Under the pieces are notes generated by a model. The model saw only the letters and a list, made by a program, of their open reading frames with translations, made no database searches and had not been told where the DNA came from. Positions 19,160 through 29,121 of a stretch of DNA of 35,713 nt are shown here, piece by piece. The position numbers were made by a program, and so were the translations under genes. Position 1 is the stretch's first letter. Every line of letters begins with the position of its first letter. Source of the stretch: Candidatus Thalassarchaeaceae archaeon (GTDB lineage: Archaea; Thermoplasmatota; Poseidoniia; Poseidoniales; Thalassarchaeaceae); the NCBI GenBank assembly GCA_023700245.1, contig JAJPRE010000015.1, positions 1 to 35,713 on the forward strand, written 5' to 3'.

Positions 19160-19479
19160 TCTTCAACCACTTCGTCCTTCCAACCAGGCTCCCAAAATCT
19201 ATCATTATCTAACCATTCCAACCATTCTTTTACGTCTGATCTTAAAAGCCTAAAAGCCCGTCTATCTAACCCATCTAATAGTAAATCACTAATTTCAACT
19301 TTTTTATGAGCATCTATCCATTCGACTTGCATTTCCCTAACTTTGCGCTGCCCTTCTATGTGGTTATCAAATGACATTTCACAAAGTTCTCTCAAGTCTT
19401 GTAGCCACATTCTAGCACCTCTCATGTGAGGTTCTTCAGCTAATGGTTTTGCCTTTCGCCGACGCCGCCATCTGCTCAT
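19156..19479 (-). CDS. Small hypothetical protein
   Basis: 107 aa; Arg-rich start, Trp-rich acidic end (WLEWLDNDRFWEPGWKDEVVEE); translationally coupled to 18452..19159. Confidence 0.6.
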   Translation of the reverse strand: MSRWRRRRKAKPLAEEPHMRGARMWLQDLRELCEMSFDNHIEGQRKVREMQVEWIDAHKKVEISDLLLDGLDRRAFRLLRSDVKEWLEWLDNDRFWEPGWKDEVVEE

Positions 19480-19552
19480 ATCATGTAATCGTGAATGTAT
19501 TTATTCTTGATGCTTTGCGAACCACTATTACCGAGTTGCTCTTGGTTATATC

Positions 19553-19987
19553 GTGGGTAGGATAGTTGTATATTTATATGGTAAACCAAAAGAAAAATCA
19601 TATTTAACTATAATTAATGAATATTATAAGCGATTAAAAGGTAGAGGTATTTCATTATCATATTATTCAGATAAAAATAAATCTATTGATTATGAGCATA
19701 TGCTTTTGAATCTTAAGGGCAATTTGATACTAATAGATGAAAATGGAGAAAAATTATCTAGTAAAGGCCTATCAGTATTAATTTCTAAAACAATGATGGA
19801 TCATACTACAACCAACTTTGCATTAGGGCCTCCAGATGGATTTAGTCAGGTATTTAAATCTAAAATCCATCACTCAATTTCACTTTCACCAATGACATTT
19901 CCACATGAAATGGCTGCATCAATTTTTATTGAACAATTGTATCGTGCTACTGAAATAATAAAAGGAACTACATATCATAGGGAATGA
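19553..19987 (+). CDS. rlmH: 23S rRNA (pseudouridine-N3)-methyltransferase RlmH family (SPOUT)
   Basis: 144 aa; LIDENGEKLSSKGLSVLIS, FALGPPDGFS, ISLSPMTFPHEMAASIFIEQLYRATEIIKGTTYHRE. Start codon is GTG. Confidence 0.9.
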   Translation: MGRIVVYLYGKPKEKSYLTIINEYYKRLKGRGISLSYYSDKNKSIDYEHMLLNLKGNLILIDENGEKLSSKGLSVLISKTMMDHTTTNFALGPPDGFSQVFKSKIHHSISLSPMTFPHEMAASIFIEQLYRATEIIKGTTYHRE

Positions 19988-20007
19988 CGCCAGAATCATG
20001 TACTATT

Positions 20008-20793
20008 TTATATCTTATTCATAGATTTTGAAATAATTTCTAATGCATCTCTTAGTGTTGATTCATTATCCCATTCTTTAATTTCATAATCCTTAATTAT
20101 TATTTCATTCAAAATTAAATTAGCAGCTCTTGAAACTTCATCAACAATAGTTACAGACGCTTTCCTCGCAGTTCTTGATAATGGATTTAAATCTATTACT
20201 AAAACTTCTTTTCCAAGTGCAACAAGCGCTTCACACCTATCTCCATCCTCGAGTGGAACTAATACTGTGCTTGAGCGTTGAATTCCTTCAAAAGAGCAAA
20301 TTGCTCTAGGACCTTCTAAACCAATGATTAAACCATCATTTTCTTGCCCTAGTAGTCTAACGGAATTAACTGATTTATCCCAATCACCAATCCATCCTTC
20401 AGGACAAGCCTCTTTAGTAACTTTATTTTTTTGCTCATTTAACAGTCGTAATAATTTTGATATTCTTTCTTCTGTTCTATAGTAGAGATTTATTTCTATT
20501 GGACATTCTAAAACAGCCGCAATACGTATCAAATCTTCTCCTGCTAATACTACTGTATTCCCATTTACAGATATGATCGGATTTTTTGATTTATTTAGTC
20601 TATATGCAACTTCTTTTATTGCTAATTTAGCAGATTTAGAGGTTTCTTCACCTAATAGATAGTCAAACGCTTCACCTCTTCCATGAGCAATCATTGCTGA
20701 ATGGGCTAAAAGACCATTATTAGATGCATCAACTATCTTTTCCCTGGCAATCAAAGATCTATATCTTGGATGATTTTTTGATATATTAGACAT
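20008..20793 (-). CDS. 4-phosphopantoate--beta-alanine ligase (archaeal phosphopantothenate synthetase)
   Basis: NISKNHPRYRSLIAREKIVDASNNGLLAHSAMIAHGRGEAFDYLLGE, ISVNGN, EINLYYRTEERI are archaeal PPS signatures. Track ORF runs to 20808; internal Met (MSNISK) at 20793 is the likelier start. Confidence 0.87.
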   Translation of the reverse strand: MSNISKNHPRYRSLIAREKIVDASNNGLLAHSAMIAHGRGEAFDYLLGEETSKSAKLAIKEVAYRLNKSKNPIISVNGNTVVLAGEDLIRIAAVLECPIEINLYYRTEERISKLLRLLNEQKNKVTKEACPEGWIGDWDKSVNSVRLLGQENDGLIIGLEGPRAICSFEGIQRSSTVLVPLEDGDRCEALVALGKEVLVIDLNPLSRTARKASVTIVDEVSRAANLILNEIIIKDYEIKEWDNESTLRDALEIISKSMNKI

Positions 20794-21727
20794 TAGTATC
20801 CTCCTCAAATATCATTGATAAATCTAGAGGACGAACTCCTCTATTTAGTCGACTTGATGAAATCAATTCAATCTCACTTTCAGACCACTCTTCAAGAGAA
20901 TTCATATCAATATTTCCTGAACCCTCCAATATGCAATAATCTCGGAGATTTTTACTTGATAATGATAAAGAAATATCCTTTGCAATTTTGGGGCCGACAT
21001 TATCTAATAACAACACTATCTTATCATTTTTATTCAATATATTTTTCCAAACATCCACAACAATAATTGCATCAATTAAATTTTGAACTTCAACAATAAC
21101 AAATTCTTCTTGAGTTGTACTAATATTACTCATGACCCGTTTAATTGTTTCAGAATTACTTTCATTATGGAGTTTTAGAGATATGAAATCATTTTCTTTC
21201 ATCATTAATGCATCATTTCTATTTAGTCTATGTGTCAAACCCCCTCCAACATGTATTGCCCATTTGTCTAATAGGCCCCAATCTGTTTTACGAGTAGCTG
21301 CTAATTTTATGTTAGAAGATTTTTTTATCCAAGTATTCGTATTAGTTGCAATACCGGAGAGATTCCCCAAAATATTCAACATAATTCGTTCAATTCTTAG
21401 TATTTCAATTGATTCACCAGTTATAGTGACAATAATTTGGCCACTTTTTACATCTTCACCTTCATCAATATTCCATGATATTACACATTTAGAAAAATGG
21501 CGTTCAATTAATCTATTTATGATTGGCTTACCACAAATAACACCATCTTCTTTTACAATAATATTAGCTTTAATAATTCCTTTATTTCCGCTACCTCCCC
21601 CTTGTTCGTCGAATAACATTGCATCTATCCAACCATCCATGGATTCTACGAATAAAGAAGTAGGAGAACCATCTAATATATGTCCATTCCACAGGAGCTT
21701 TGAACGGTCATGAGGCAACCTACCCAT
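20786..21727 (-). CDS. nadC: Nicotinate-nucleotide (quinolinate) pyrophosphorylase
   Basis: 313 aa; RIMLNILGNLSGIATNT, AATRKT, LLDKWAIHVGGGLTHRLNRNDALMMKENDF, VEVQNL. Confidence 0.91.
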   Translation of the reverse strand: MGRLPHDRSKLLWNGHILDGSPTSLFVESMDGWIDAMLFDEQGGGSGNKGIIKANIIVKEDGVICGKPIINRLIERHFSKCVISWNIDEGEDVKSGQIIVTITGESIEILRIERIMLNILGNLSGIATNTNTWIKKSSNIKLAATRKTDWGLLDKWAIHVGGGLTHRLNRNDALMMKENDFISLKLHNESNSETIKRVMSNISTTQEEFVIVEVQNLIDAIIVVDVWKNILNKNDKIVLLLDNVGPKIAKDISLSLSSKNLRDYCILEGSGNIDMNSLEEWSESEIELISSSRLNRGVRPLDLSMIFEEDTNV

Positions 21728-21783
21728 ACCAATCCGTAGAGAACCTCTATCTTGAATAGTTGTATTTAATTGATAAATATTTT

Positions 21784-22038
21784 TTAATCAGAATAATTTT
21801 TTTCAATCACGCTTAGACTCAAATCAGCCGCAGATAAACAAACTAATAAATCATCAATCGTCGATCTAATACTCTTTAAATTACTAGAGGACACTTTTAT
21901 TATTAATTTTGCACTATCCTTACTCTCAATAACCTCAGCAAGAAAAGATTCAGGGTCGTCTGGAGATATAGAAGATATAAGTAACTCTGCATGCCTTTTT
22001 GTACCCGTCCATTCAATCTCCACCTCCACAATTTCCAT
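21784..22038 (-). CDS. pcc1: KEOPS complex subunit Pcc1
   Basis: 84 aa; size and layout of Pcc1 (ALSPDDP-like ISPDDPESF; C-terminal SIRSTIDDLLVCLSAADLSL). Confidence 0.72.
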   Translation of the reverse strand: MEIVEVEIEWTGTKRHAELLISSISPDDPESFLAEVIESKDSAKLIIKVSSSNLKSIRSTIDDLLVCLSAADLSLSVIEKNYSD

Positions 22039-22106
22039 GAAGTCCGTAAAGCGTACCTCTTTTCATTTGTACTGGTATTATATCAGAAAGGTCGCCCCGA
22101 ATAAAC

Positions 22107-23762
22107 ATGGTACGGGAACTCATAAGGCTCGAGGAGGTCCACCGTGCTTTTGGTCCCGTAAAAGTATTGGAAGGAGTTAATTTACGGATCGATGAAGGTG
22201 ACAGAATTGGAATTGTGGGCCATAATGGTGCAGGTAAAACTACTTTGCTACGAACGATAAGTAACCAGAATCAAGACCTTGGAGATATCTTTTTTGCAGC
22301 AGGATTAAGACTTGCATTTTTAACCCAAATAAGAGATTTAAATGAAAATGCTACGTTGGGCGAAGAACTAAATCGAAGAGGTAGGCAATTTCAAGAAATT
22401 GAAGATGAAATCAATCAATTAGAAGCAAAAATGGCCACTCCTTCTTTTTATGAAGGTGATTGGCAACCAGATATGGATAGATATCAAGAATTACAGAGCC
22501 TTATGGCACGTTCTGGAGGTGGCGATGTAGCAGGGCATGCACAAGAAATTCTGAAAGCATTAGACCTATCTCACCATCAATTAGATACAAAACTTTCATT
22601 TTTATCAGGGGGGGAACGTGCAAAGGTAGCACTTGCAAGGCAATTAGTGGGATTAAATGAAATTGATGTTTTCTTCCTTGATGAACCAACAAATCATTTA
22701 GATTTACATACTCTAGATTGGTTAGAAAATTTTCTAACTAGATTTAATGGGGCACTACTCATTGTTAGTCACGATAGATATTTCTTAGATAGGGTTTGTA
22801 ATAATGTTGTAGAAGTTCAAGACGCGCACACTAAGGGATTTAAGGGAAATTATTCTTCATATTTAAAACAAAAAGAATTATTTTTACAAACCTTGAATGA
22901 CAGAATCGAAAAGACCCAAAAAGAATTGAAACGAGTAAAAGGAGCAATGCAATCTATGAAAAGTTCAAACAAATATGATAAATCAGTTTCTCAGAAGCAT
23001 GTCATGATCACTCGTACACAAAGAGAATTAAGTTGGCTTAAATCAATTAAACCAAATCTAAGAAAACCTCTTATGTTTAACATGAAAGCAACTGAGAAAA
23101 GTAGTTTAGAAGTATTAGATTTCAAAAAGGCGCATTTGACTTTTGACAATCTCACTCGTCCCATAATTAGAGGTCTAGACATAGGAGTCAGAAGAGGGCA
23201 AAAAATAGGAATAATAGGCCCAAATGGAGCTGGTAAAACTACTTTGCTAAGAATAATAAATGGAGAATTAAGATTAGATTCTGGTGAAATAGACGTACGT
23301 CCTGGGGTACAAATAGGATACTTCCATCAGGATCATAGATTGTTAAATTTCGATTTTACACCTATTGAACAGATTCAATTTTTAAAGCCCAGAATGGAAT
23401 ATGCAGACATACGCTCCATGCTAGGTCAGTTTCAATTTACCTCAGATATGGCTAAAACAAAACTGGAAAAATTAAGTGGTGGAGAAAGAGCGAGAATAGC
23501 ACTTCTATGTTTATTATTAGAAGAAAATAATTTACTATTATTAGATGAACCCACTAATCATTTAGATACTGACGCTAAAGAAGCGTTAGAAGGCGCATTA
23601 ATTGGATATGAGGGTGGAATAATTACAGTTAGCCATGATAGATATTTTTTAGATAAAGTATGTGATACGATATGGGAATTAACTGGAGATGGGAGCTTAT
23701 TTGTATGGCCGGGCAATTATTCTGATTACATTAGAAGAAAAACCCAACAATCAGAATCATAA
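22107..23762 (+). CDS. ABC-F family duplicated ATP-binding protein
   Basis: 551 aa; two Walker A (GHNGAGKTTLLR, GPNGAGKTTLLR), two signatures (LSGGERAKVALARQL, LSGGERARIALL), two DEPTNHLD; no transmembrane segments; charged interdomain linker. Confidence 0.95.
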   Translation: MVRELIRLEEVHRAFGPVKVLEGVNLRIDEGDRIGIVGHNGAGKTTLLRTISNQNQDLGDIFFAAGLRLAFLTQIRDLNENATLGEELNRRGRQFQEIEDEINQLEAKMATPSFYEGDWQPDMDRYQELQSLMARSGGGDVAGHAQEILKALDLSHHQLDTKLSFLSGGERAKVALARQLVGLNEIDVFFLDEPTNHLDLHTLDWLENFLTRFNGALLIVSHDRYFLDRVCNNVVEVQDAHTKGFKGNYSSYLKQKELFLQTLNDRIEKTQKELKRVKGAMQSMKSSNKYDKSVSQKHVMITRTQRELSWLKSIKPNLRKPLMFNMKATEKSSLEVLDFKKAHLTFDNLTRPIIRGLDIGVRRGQKIGIIGPNGAGKTTLLRIINGELRLDSGEIDVRPGVQIGYFHQDHRLLNFDFTPIEQIQFLKPRMEYADIRSMLGQFQFTSDMAKTKLEKLSGGERARIALLCLLLEENNLLLLDEPTNHLDTDAKEALEGALIGYEGGIITVSHDRYFLDKVCDTIWELTGDGSLFVWPGNYSDYIRRKTQQSES

Positions 23763-23800
23763 TATTGGATTCAGACTATAATTAAATTTAGACATTTAAA

Positions 23801-24985
23801 TCAGACGCCCCAAAATCTATTTCCATTAATAACTTCATCACCTTCTTCAAATGATTGAACCACAGTTCTCAATAAATAATAGAGTACAGTTGCCATTATT
23901 GGGACAAACCATGTCTCAGATATTTCTCCAAATGCCAAACTATAATCATCACCAGACAACTCTGTTAAAAGCACTTCAATTACAGCCTTCGTCATTGTAT
24001 ATATTACTGCTCCAAGTCCAATTAATTGTATACTTCTTCCTGTAAATGTCCCTTCTTTCCATCTGAGAACACCTATGGATAGCGCAAATGAAAATATAGA
24101 CACTACGATCCAAGTAAGTGCCTGATCGAATGCAATTACCCATACTGCCATATCTCGATTTACTGAATCTAGATCAAATACAGTTATACTGCTGTAACCT
24201 TGTTCAACATATTTATTTAATTCTACAGTAGTTCCAGTTAAAACTTGCCAAACCGTGAGAATCGAAAATAGTACTGATACAATGGCAAGGGCCCATAGTA
24301 AGGAAGACCAAATACCACCGGTTGCACTTTCTCGCATATCATTTAGTAACCGATCAAGTTGCTGTTCTAATCCTAATCCTTTTGTCAAAACCCATATTCC
24401 CATTATCAATGGCATTGCACCTATCAATATTCCTCCATTAGGTAAAATTATGCCTAATCCAAAAATCATTAGAAATATGGCTAATGGAACTAATAAACGT
24501 GCTCGCCATCTTGGATCTTCAACTGCTTTCACTATGTAATAATAGGTACTTTCTATTCCTCTATTTTGCCTAACAATTATCTTTTCGATATGATCGACTC
24601 TTAACCTTGATGTTATTATCGGAAGCGAAGCCTCATCGTCAGCACCATCAGTGACTAAAACTGCTGAATCAGGCTGAAATTCTTGAATGACTTCTTCCAA
24701 TTGGCTTGCTATGGCCCTATCACTACGGGGGCCAACACGGACATCCCCAGTCAATATTGCAATTTCTACTTCATCATTTCCCTTCGCATTTTCTATCATT
24801 TTATCATGATGATGTAAAGCACCAAATATAGCATTGGTATCAGATTCTTCTGGATCGGCAATTCCTAATCTTAATACAGCATTAAGAGCATTTTTTCTAC
24901 CAATAACGGGGCCTCTAATCCCAGATTTCACTCCGAGATCATTATCTCTGTCAACAGTCATTACTAGAGTTCTTACCATATGCAT
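23801..24985 (-). CDS. DUF373 family membrane protein
   Basis: 394 aa; TLVMTVDRDNDLGVKSGIRGPVIGRKNALNAVLRLGIADPEESDTNAIFGALH, VTDGADDEASLPII, then multiple hydrophobic segments. Confidence 0.88.
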   Translation of the reverse strand: MHMVRTLVMTVDRDNDLGVKSGIRGPVIGRKNALNAVLRLGIADPEESDTNAIFGALHHHDKMIENAKGNDEVEIAILTGDVRVGPRSDRAIASQLEEVIQEFQPDSAVLVTDGADDEASLPIITSRLRVDHIEKIIVRQNRGIESTYYYIVKAVEDPRWRARLLVPLAIFLMIFGLGIILPNGGILIGAMPLIMGIWVLTKGLGLEQQLDRLLNDMRESATGGIWSSLLWALAIVSVLFSILTVWQVLTGTTVELNKYVEQGYSSITVFDLDSVNRDMAVWVIAFDQALTWIVVSIFSFALSIGVLRWKEGTFTGRSIQLIGLGAVIYTMTKAVIEVLLTELSGDDYSLAFGEISETWFVPIMATVLYYLLRTVVQSFEEGDEVINGNRFWGV

Positions 24986-25120
24986 CCCCGTCGAGTTAGC
25001 CTACTATAGATGGAAGTTACCTATGAAGAATTTGTTATTTTGCTCAATTCAATTAGACTAATCTTGAAGTTTTAATTTATTTTATTTATTTACATAATGA
25101 ATTTTATAATAATATTCATA

Positions 25121-25903
25121 TTAAAATGATGTTAATTGTGGAGATATTGTAAATTCTAAATTTCCCGCCCTATCTTTTAATCTCCAAGAGGTATATATCG
25201 GAATTATTGCTGCAGTAAATAACCAAATTACACTTAATATTTCATTAAGCATCAAAATCCGATCATGGTAAACAATACTTACTTGAAATACTGCAAGAAT
25301 TTGAAATATTATCTTAAAAACACTTGAAAAAATAAGAATTGAAGTCAGAACCTTTGACTGGATTTTTTCTTTGCTGCTCAATTCGGTCACAAATGGATAA
25401 TAAATATAATTTTTAGCACTTAAAATTGATAATCCAAGAATTAAAAATGTAAAAGGTAAAGTATGAATTAAAACACTTTCTTCTGGATTAATAGCAAATA
25501 TTGTACTAAATACGGTAAATGAAAATATTTCTATTAAAGTACAAACAGTATAAAATATATACCTATTACTTTCAATATGCTTTAGAGCCTTTTCATGATA
25601 AACTCGTAACCAACAAGATATGGAATAAGATGTCAAAAAAAGATAATTCAACGCCCAAAGAGATGGAAGAATATAATTCCCAGGAGGATGATCAAATAAT
25701 ATACAAATACTATTTGATCCAAAAGTATCAATGAGTATATTATCATGAAAATTGACATCTGAATGATGTTTTGTAAAATACCAACCAGTACCAACTATTA
25801 TCCAAAAAAATAGGTAAGAATAGATCCTCAATAATTCAGGATTTATCGACCAAGTAACTTGACCATTTTCCAGATCTATTGATTTGGTTATTGCAAACTT
25901 CAT
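25121..25903 (-). CDS. Hypothetical multi-pass membrane protein
   Basis: 260 aa with about six hydrophobic stretches; no family motif recognised. Confidence 0.6.
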   Translation of the reverse strand: MKFAITKSIDLENGQVTWSINPELLRIYSYLFFWIIVGTGWYFTKHHSDVNFHDNILIDTFGSNSICILFDHPPGNYILPSLWALNYLFLTSYSISCWLRVYHEKALKHIESNRYIFYTVCTLIEIFSFTVFSTIFAINPEESVLIHTLPFTFLILGLSILSAKNYIYYPFVTELSSKEKIQSKVLTSILIFSSVFKIIFQILAVFQVSIVYHDRILMLNEILSVIWLFTAAIIPIYTSWRLKDRAGNLEFTISPQLTSF

Positions 25904-25940
25904 ATCATCACGTATTATCGAATAAGAGTATAGTTTTTAT

Positions 25941-27095
25941 TTAACTTTCTATGATATTTTCATTATGCCTTCGTCGCTGCTTTGCACGTAGATATTTTAG
26001 TGGATGGCTCATCCAATCTTGATCACAAAGTGAATTATCACCTCTTTGAACTGGGCACCTTGCCCCAGTCTTCAAGGCCGAACACCCATGAGGAGTATAT
26101 TCTCTTTCATATATCTGATTTATTTGATAAGAACTTGTATCAGCATTAAAGTCAGGTGCATTTGAAAAAAATGATAAAGTTTCTTCTTGAGAATGGCCCA
26201 TTGATCTAGACATAGCTGCCAAAAATACTCTACCAGTATGATTTACATTTATGCCTTGATTTAATTCTGAAACGGCTAACTCAAAACAAGGAGGCCACTC
26301 AGTTCTTTTAGCAGCACTAATTGGCATTTCAGCATGAACTTGTTCAGAGAATAAGCCAATTATTCTTTCAACTGAATCTGAAAATTGAGCCGCAAATTCA
26401 TCATCCATTTTTTCCATTCTTTGACTACATATATCAATTAAGTTTTCTCTTATTCGTTCTTTTATTAATCTAGCAGTACGTTGTCTACTAGTTTCTCCAA
26501 CTCCAGCAGTCATAGATACCCAACCATCCTTTACTGGACGATTAATTAATCTCCAATAATCACCAGATATTCTTGGACATAATTCTATGAAATCACTCAT
26601 TGGAATCCAAAAAATACTTTCAGAGCCAGGAATTTCTTCTTCCCTTATTCCTGATAAATAAGAATTTGCAACTATCAAAAAATTTTCCTTATCCATTCCT
26701 AAGAGTTGGTCAGCCCTACTTGATTCTCCCTCTATCCATCGAGCCAGTAATCTCTCATCAAAAGACGCACATACAACCAACATAGCATGTAAAAAAGATA
26801 ACGCCTCAGTCATTTTACCGATGTCAGTGGATAGATCAATATTTGTTACGGCGTCTATTCCACCTTTATGCAGTATACTTTCTACTAGCCTTATTCTGCC
26901 ACGTGATCTGATGTCTTCAAGCCATGCAGCATTTATTAGCTGTTCAATTGTAATATCATTTTTTAATAGTAATTCTCTAACATAGTGCGTACTTTGAGGT
27001 AAAAATCCATATCTAGCCAATAGCATATCGTCGCCTATCTTGGGCGGCTCAAGTGGCATCGGCATAAATGGCCTATACGACCCTAGGTTCTTCAA
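25941..27095 (-). CDS. priL: DNA primase large subunit PriL
   Basis: 384 aa; helical N-terminus, C-terminal FeS-domain cysteines PPCFELAVSELNQG ... GCSALKTGARCPVQRGDNSLCDQDWMSHPLKYL. Confidence 0.9.
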   Translation of the reverse strand: MKNLGSYRPFMPMPLEPPKIGDDMLLARYGFLPQSTHYVRELLLKNDITIEQLINAAWLEDIRSRGRIRLVESILHKGGIDAVTNIDLSTDIGKMTEALSFLHAMLVVCASFDERLLARWIEGESSRADQLLGMDKENFLIVANSYLSGIREEEIPGSESIFWIPMSDFIELCPRISGDYWRLINRPVKDGWVSMTAGVGETSRQRTARLIKERIRENLIDICSQRMEKMDDEFAAQFSDSVERIIGLFSEQVHAEMPISAAKRTEWPPCFELAVSELNQGINVNHTGRVFLAAMSRSMGHSQEETLSFFSNAPDFNADTSSYQINQIYEREYTPHGCSALKTGARCPVQRGDNSLCDQDWMSHPLKYLRAKQRRRHNENIIES

Positions 27096-27120
27096 TACTC
27101 ACCAAGCCGACATTCTAAGA

Positions 27121-27885
27121 ATGTCTATGGAATCAGATTTAAATATTGAATTTAAGCCTGTAAATATAAAATTATTAACATTACAAGACGATGTAAGAAA
27201 TTTTTTTGATTGGGAACTTTCAGATGATATAGATAGCGCGAATAATTTATTAAAATATGTTGAAAATTCTAATAAGAAATCTTGGATACGAATTGAGCGT
27301 AATAAGACATTATTAAAGGTAATAACAAAATTAAAAGATAGCAATAATAATATTGTAATCATTGGGGCCGCTATATCAACTTCAGAAATAAAAGAAATGA
27401 TAAATTCTAATAATCTATTTGTTGCAGCCGATGGTGCAGTTGGAATTTTCTCAACATTACCTGATACACTATCAAAAATGGCTTGGTCAAAGTTAGTTTG
27501 TGTTGTTAGCGATGCCGATGGTGGCAAAGGTACTGAAAATGCATTTATACGAGGTGTACCGATAATTTTACATGCCCATGGAGATAATCAAAGTTCGTGG
27601 AAAAAACTTTTGATATTAGATAAATCATATGATAAAACTAAAATTGTCTTAACTCATCAAATTCCAAATAAAATTGATGGAATGTATAACATAGGAGGCT
27701 TTACTGATGGTGATAGAGCAGCCTGTTTTGTCCGATCCGCAGGCGTGCCAAATGACAATATAATCATGGCAGGAACTAGGACCGACATAGTAGGAAAATG
27801 GTCAGGCATCACCAATAAAAATTTGAAATTGCTTAAGTTAGAATGGATGGCAAAAGTTCTATATTTATTAAAAATAAAATATTAA
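27121..27885 (+). CDS. mptE: MptE-like 6-hydroxymethyl-7,8-dihydropterin pyrophosphokinase (DUF115)
   Basis: DWELSDDIDSANNLL, AADGAVGIFS, VVSDADGG, GGFTDGDRAACFVRSAGVPNDNIIMAGTRTDIVGKWSG. Track ORF begins at 27040, but ATG at 27121 avoids overlap with priL. Confidence 0.83.
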   Translation: MSMESDLNIEFKPVNIKLLTLQDDVRNFFDWELSDDIDSANNLLKYVENSNKKSWIRIERNKTLLKVITKLKDSNNNIVIIGAAISTSEIKEMINSNNLFVAADGAVGIFSTLPDTLSKMAWSKLVCVVSDADGGKGTENAFIRGVPIILHAHGDNQSSWKKLLILDKSYDKTKIVLTHQIPNKIDGMYNIGGFTDGDRAACFVRSAGVPNDNIIMAGTRTDIVGKWSGITNKNLKLLKLEWMAKVLYLLKIKY

Positions 27886-27905
27886 AATATTTTAAAATTA
27901 TTACT

Positions 27906-29093
27906 TCAAGAGATTTTAAAGCTACCAACTTCTATATTTTCTCCATCTTCACTAATTGAGCCTTCGAATTCTTCAATCTCTCCACTATTAGTAACAAATG
28001 TTTTGAATTTTGTTATTTTATTTTCTCCAGATATCTCATATTGATTAACAAATATGGAATATTTTCCATTTTCAGGTTTTTGATCCCAAATAATCGATTG
28101 CAAACCCTGCTCTTTTCCAAAATTAAATACACCATCAGCATTATTTCCAATATCTAAGAAAGAAATCTTCTTTCCAGTTGGACTAACAACTGATAATCCT
28201 AAGTCATTTACTCCATCCCAAGATAGTTTAACAGACAAGTCATAATCACTTACTGATTTATTACTAACTATGTCCTTACTTACATCATCGTTTGTGGGTT
28301 TTAATATAATTTCTTTTGGTTTTAAATCACCTGCTTTAGTTTCCGCTATAGCAAATTTGGCAACAAACAACAACTCGCTACCTACTTTATGATGTTCAAT
28401 AATTCCTTCGTAAACTCGCTGACTATCTCCAACTGTGACGCTAACTTTAAATTCAGTTTCATTATTCAAAATAAATTTTGATATGAGGGGTATTTTTGCT
28501 AATATCATATTCTTGTGTTGAACTTTATAATGCCTTACTCCAACCCTGTAAGTTCCTGGAGGTGGAGTTTTAGTCCAAACTATATTCTCAACAGGAGTTT
28601 TTGAAGTTGGTTTAAAATTCATATCTAAATCTAACTCTCCTCCACATGCAGATTTTCTGTTATCATGGAATATATGTTCACCAGTTGGAGTTATTAGGTG
28701 TAAATCCAAATCATTCCAGTTATTCCATAACAAACTGACCTGAACTGCTCCTCTTTTTGCACCTTCTCTTTTCAATCTATCATTGAACGCAGATACACCC
28801 GCATCATTTACAACGGCTTCGTTTATGCCTTTACCTAAAATCTCATTTCCTTCACCTAAGCCTTGAGAAGGAATCGAAACATTTGATCTATCGGCTCTTC
28901 TTCCACTACTTCTTTCTCTGCGAACCCTCAATGTTTCTGTTTCGTATTCAGGTAGATTAGCTTCTGTAGGCGGTAAAATTACTCTCCTGCTTGAACCAAA
29001 TACTAGCCTATATAATCCTTGAAAACATAGTCCTGAAATTGCCGCAAGGATTACAAGCGCGGCTAGGTCCATATGTGTGAACTTGTGCAACAT
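27906..29093 (-). CDS. Membrane-anchored protein with tandem DUF2135/YfaP-like domains
   Basis: 395 aa; N-terminal hydrophobic segment, then two related domains: SLLWNNWNDLDLHLITPTGEHIFHDNRKSACGGELDLDMN...PGTYRVGVRHYK and KLSWDGVNDLGLSVVSPTGKKISFLDIGNNADGVFNFG...NGKYSIFVNQYE. Confidence 0.7.
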   Translation of the reverse strand: MLHKFTHMDLAALVILAAISGLCFQGLYRLVFGSSRRVILPPTEANLPEYETETLRVRRERSSGRRADRSNVSIPSQGLGEGNEILGKGINEAVVNDAGVSAFNDRLKREGAKRGAVQVSLLWNNWNDLDLHLITPTGEHIFHDNRKSACGGELDLDMNFKPTSKTPVENIVWTKTPPPGTYRVGVRHYKVQHKNMILAKIPLISKFILNNETEFKVSVTVGDSQRVYEGIIEHHKVGSELLFVAKFAIAETKAGDLKPKEIILKPTNDDVSKDIVSNKSVSDYDLSVKLSWDGVNDLGLSVVSPTGKKISFLDIGNNADGVFNFGKEQGLQSIIWDQKPENGKYSIFVNQYEISGENKITKFKTFVTNSGEIEEFEGSISEDGENIEVGSFKIS

Positions 29094-29106
29094 CTTTTCA
29101 TAACAT

Positions 29107-29121
29107 CGGTTAAATTAACCG
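29107..29121. promoter_or_regulatory. Perfect 15-nt palindrome in a divergent intergenic region
   Basis: CGGTTAA-A-TTAACCG between the divergent ORFs ending at 29093 (-) and starting at 29252 (+); possible dimeric regulator site. Confidence 0.4.

Noticed and set aside
21132-21713. 193-aa plus-strand ORF opposite nadC
   Set aside because: Shadow ORF of nadC, which has clear catalytic motifs.
22227-23253. Near-identical GGTAAAACTACTTTGCTA at two positions
   Set aside because: These are the two Walker A motifs of the duplicated ABC-F protein, so expected.
25690-25719. GATCAAATA...TATTTGATC 9-bp inverted repeat with 12-nt loop
   Set aside because: Within coding sequence of an AT-rich gene; longer loop and expected by chance at this length scale.
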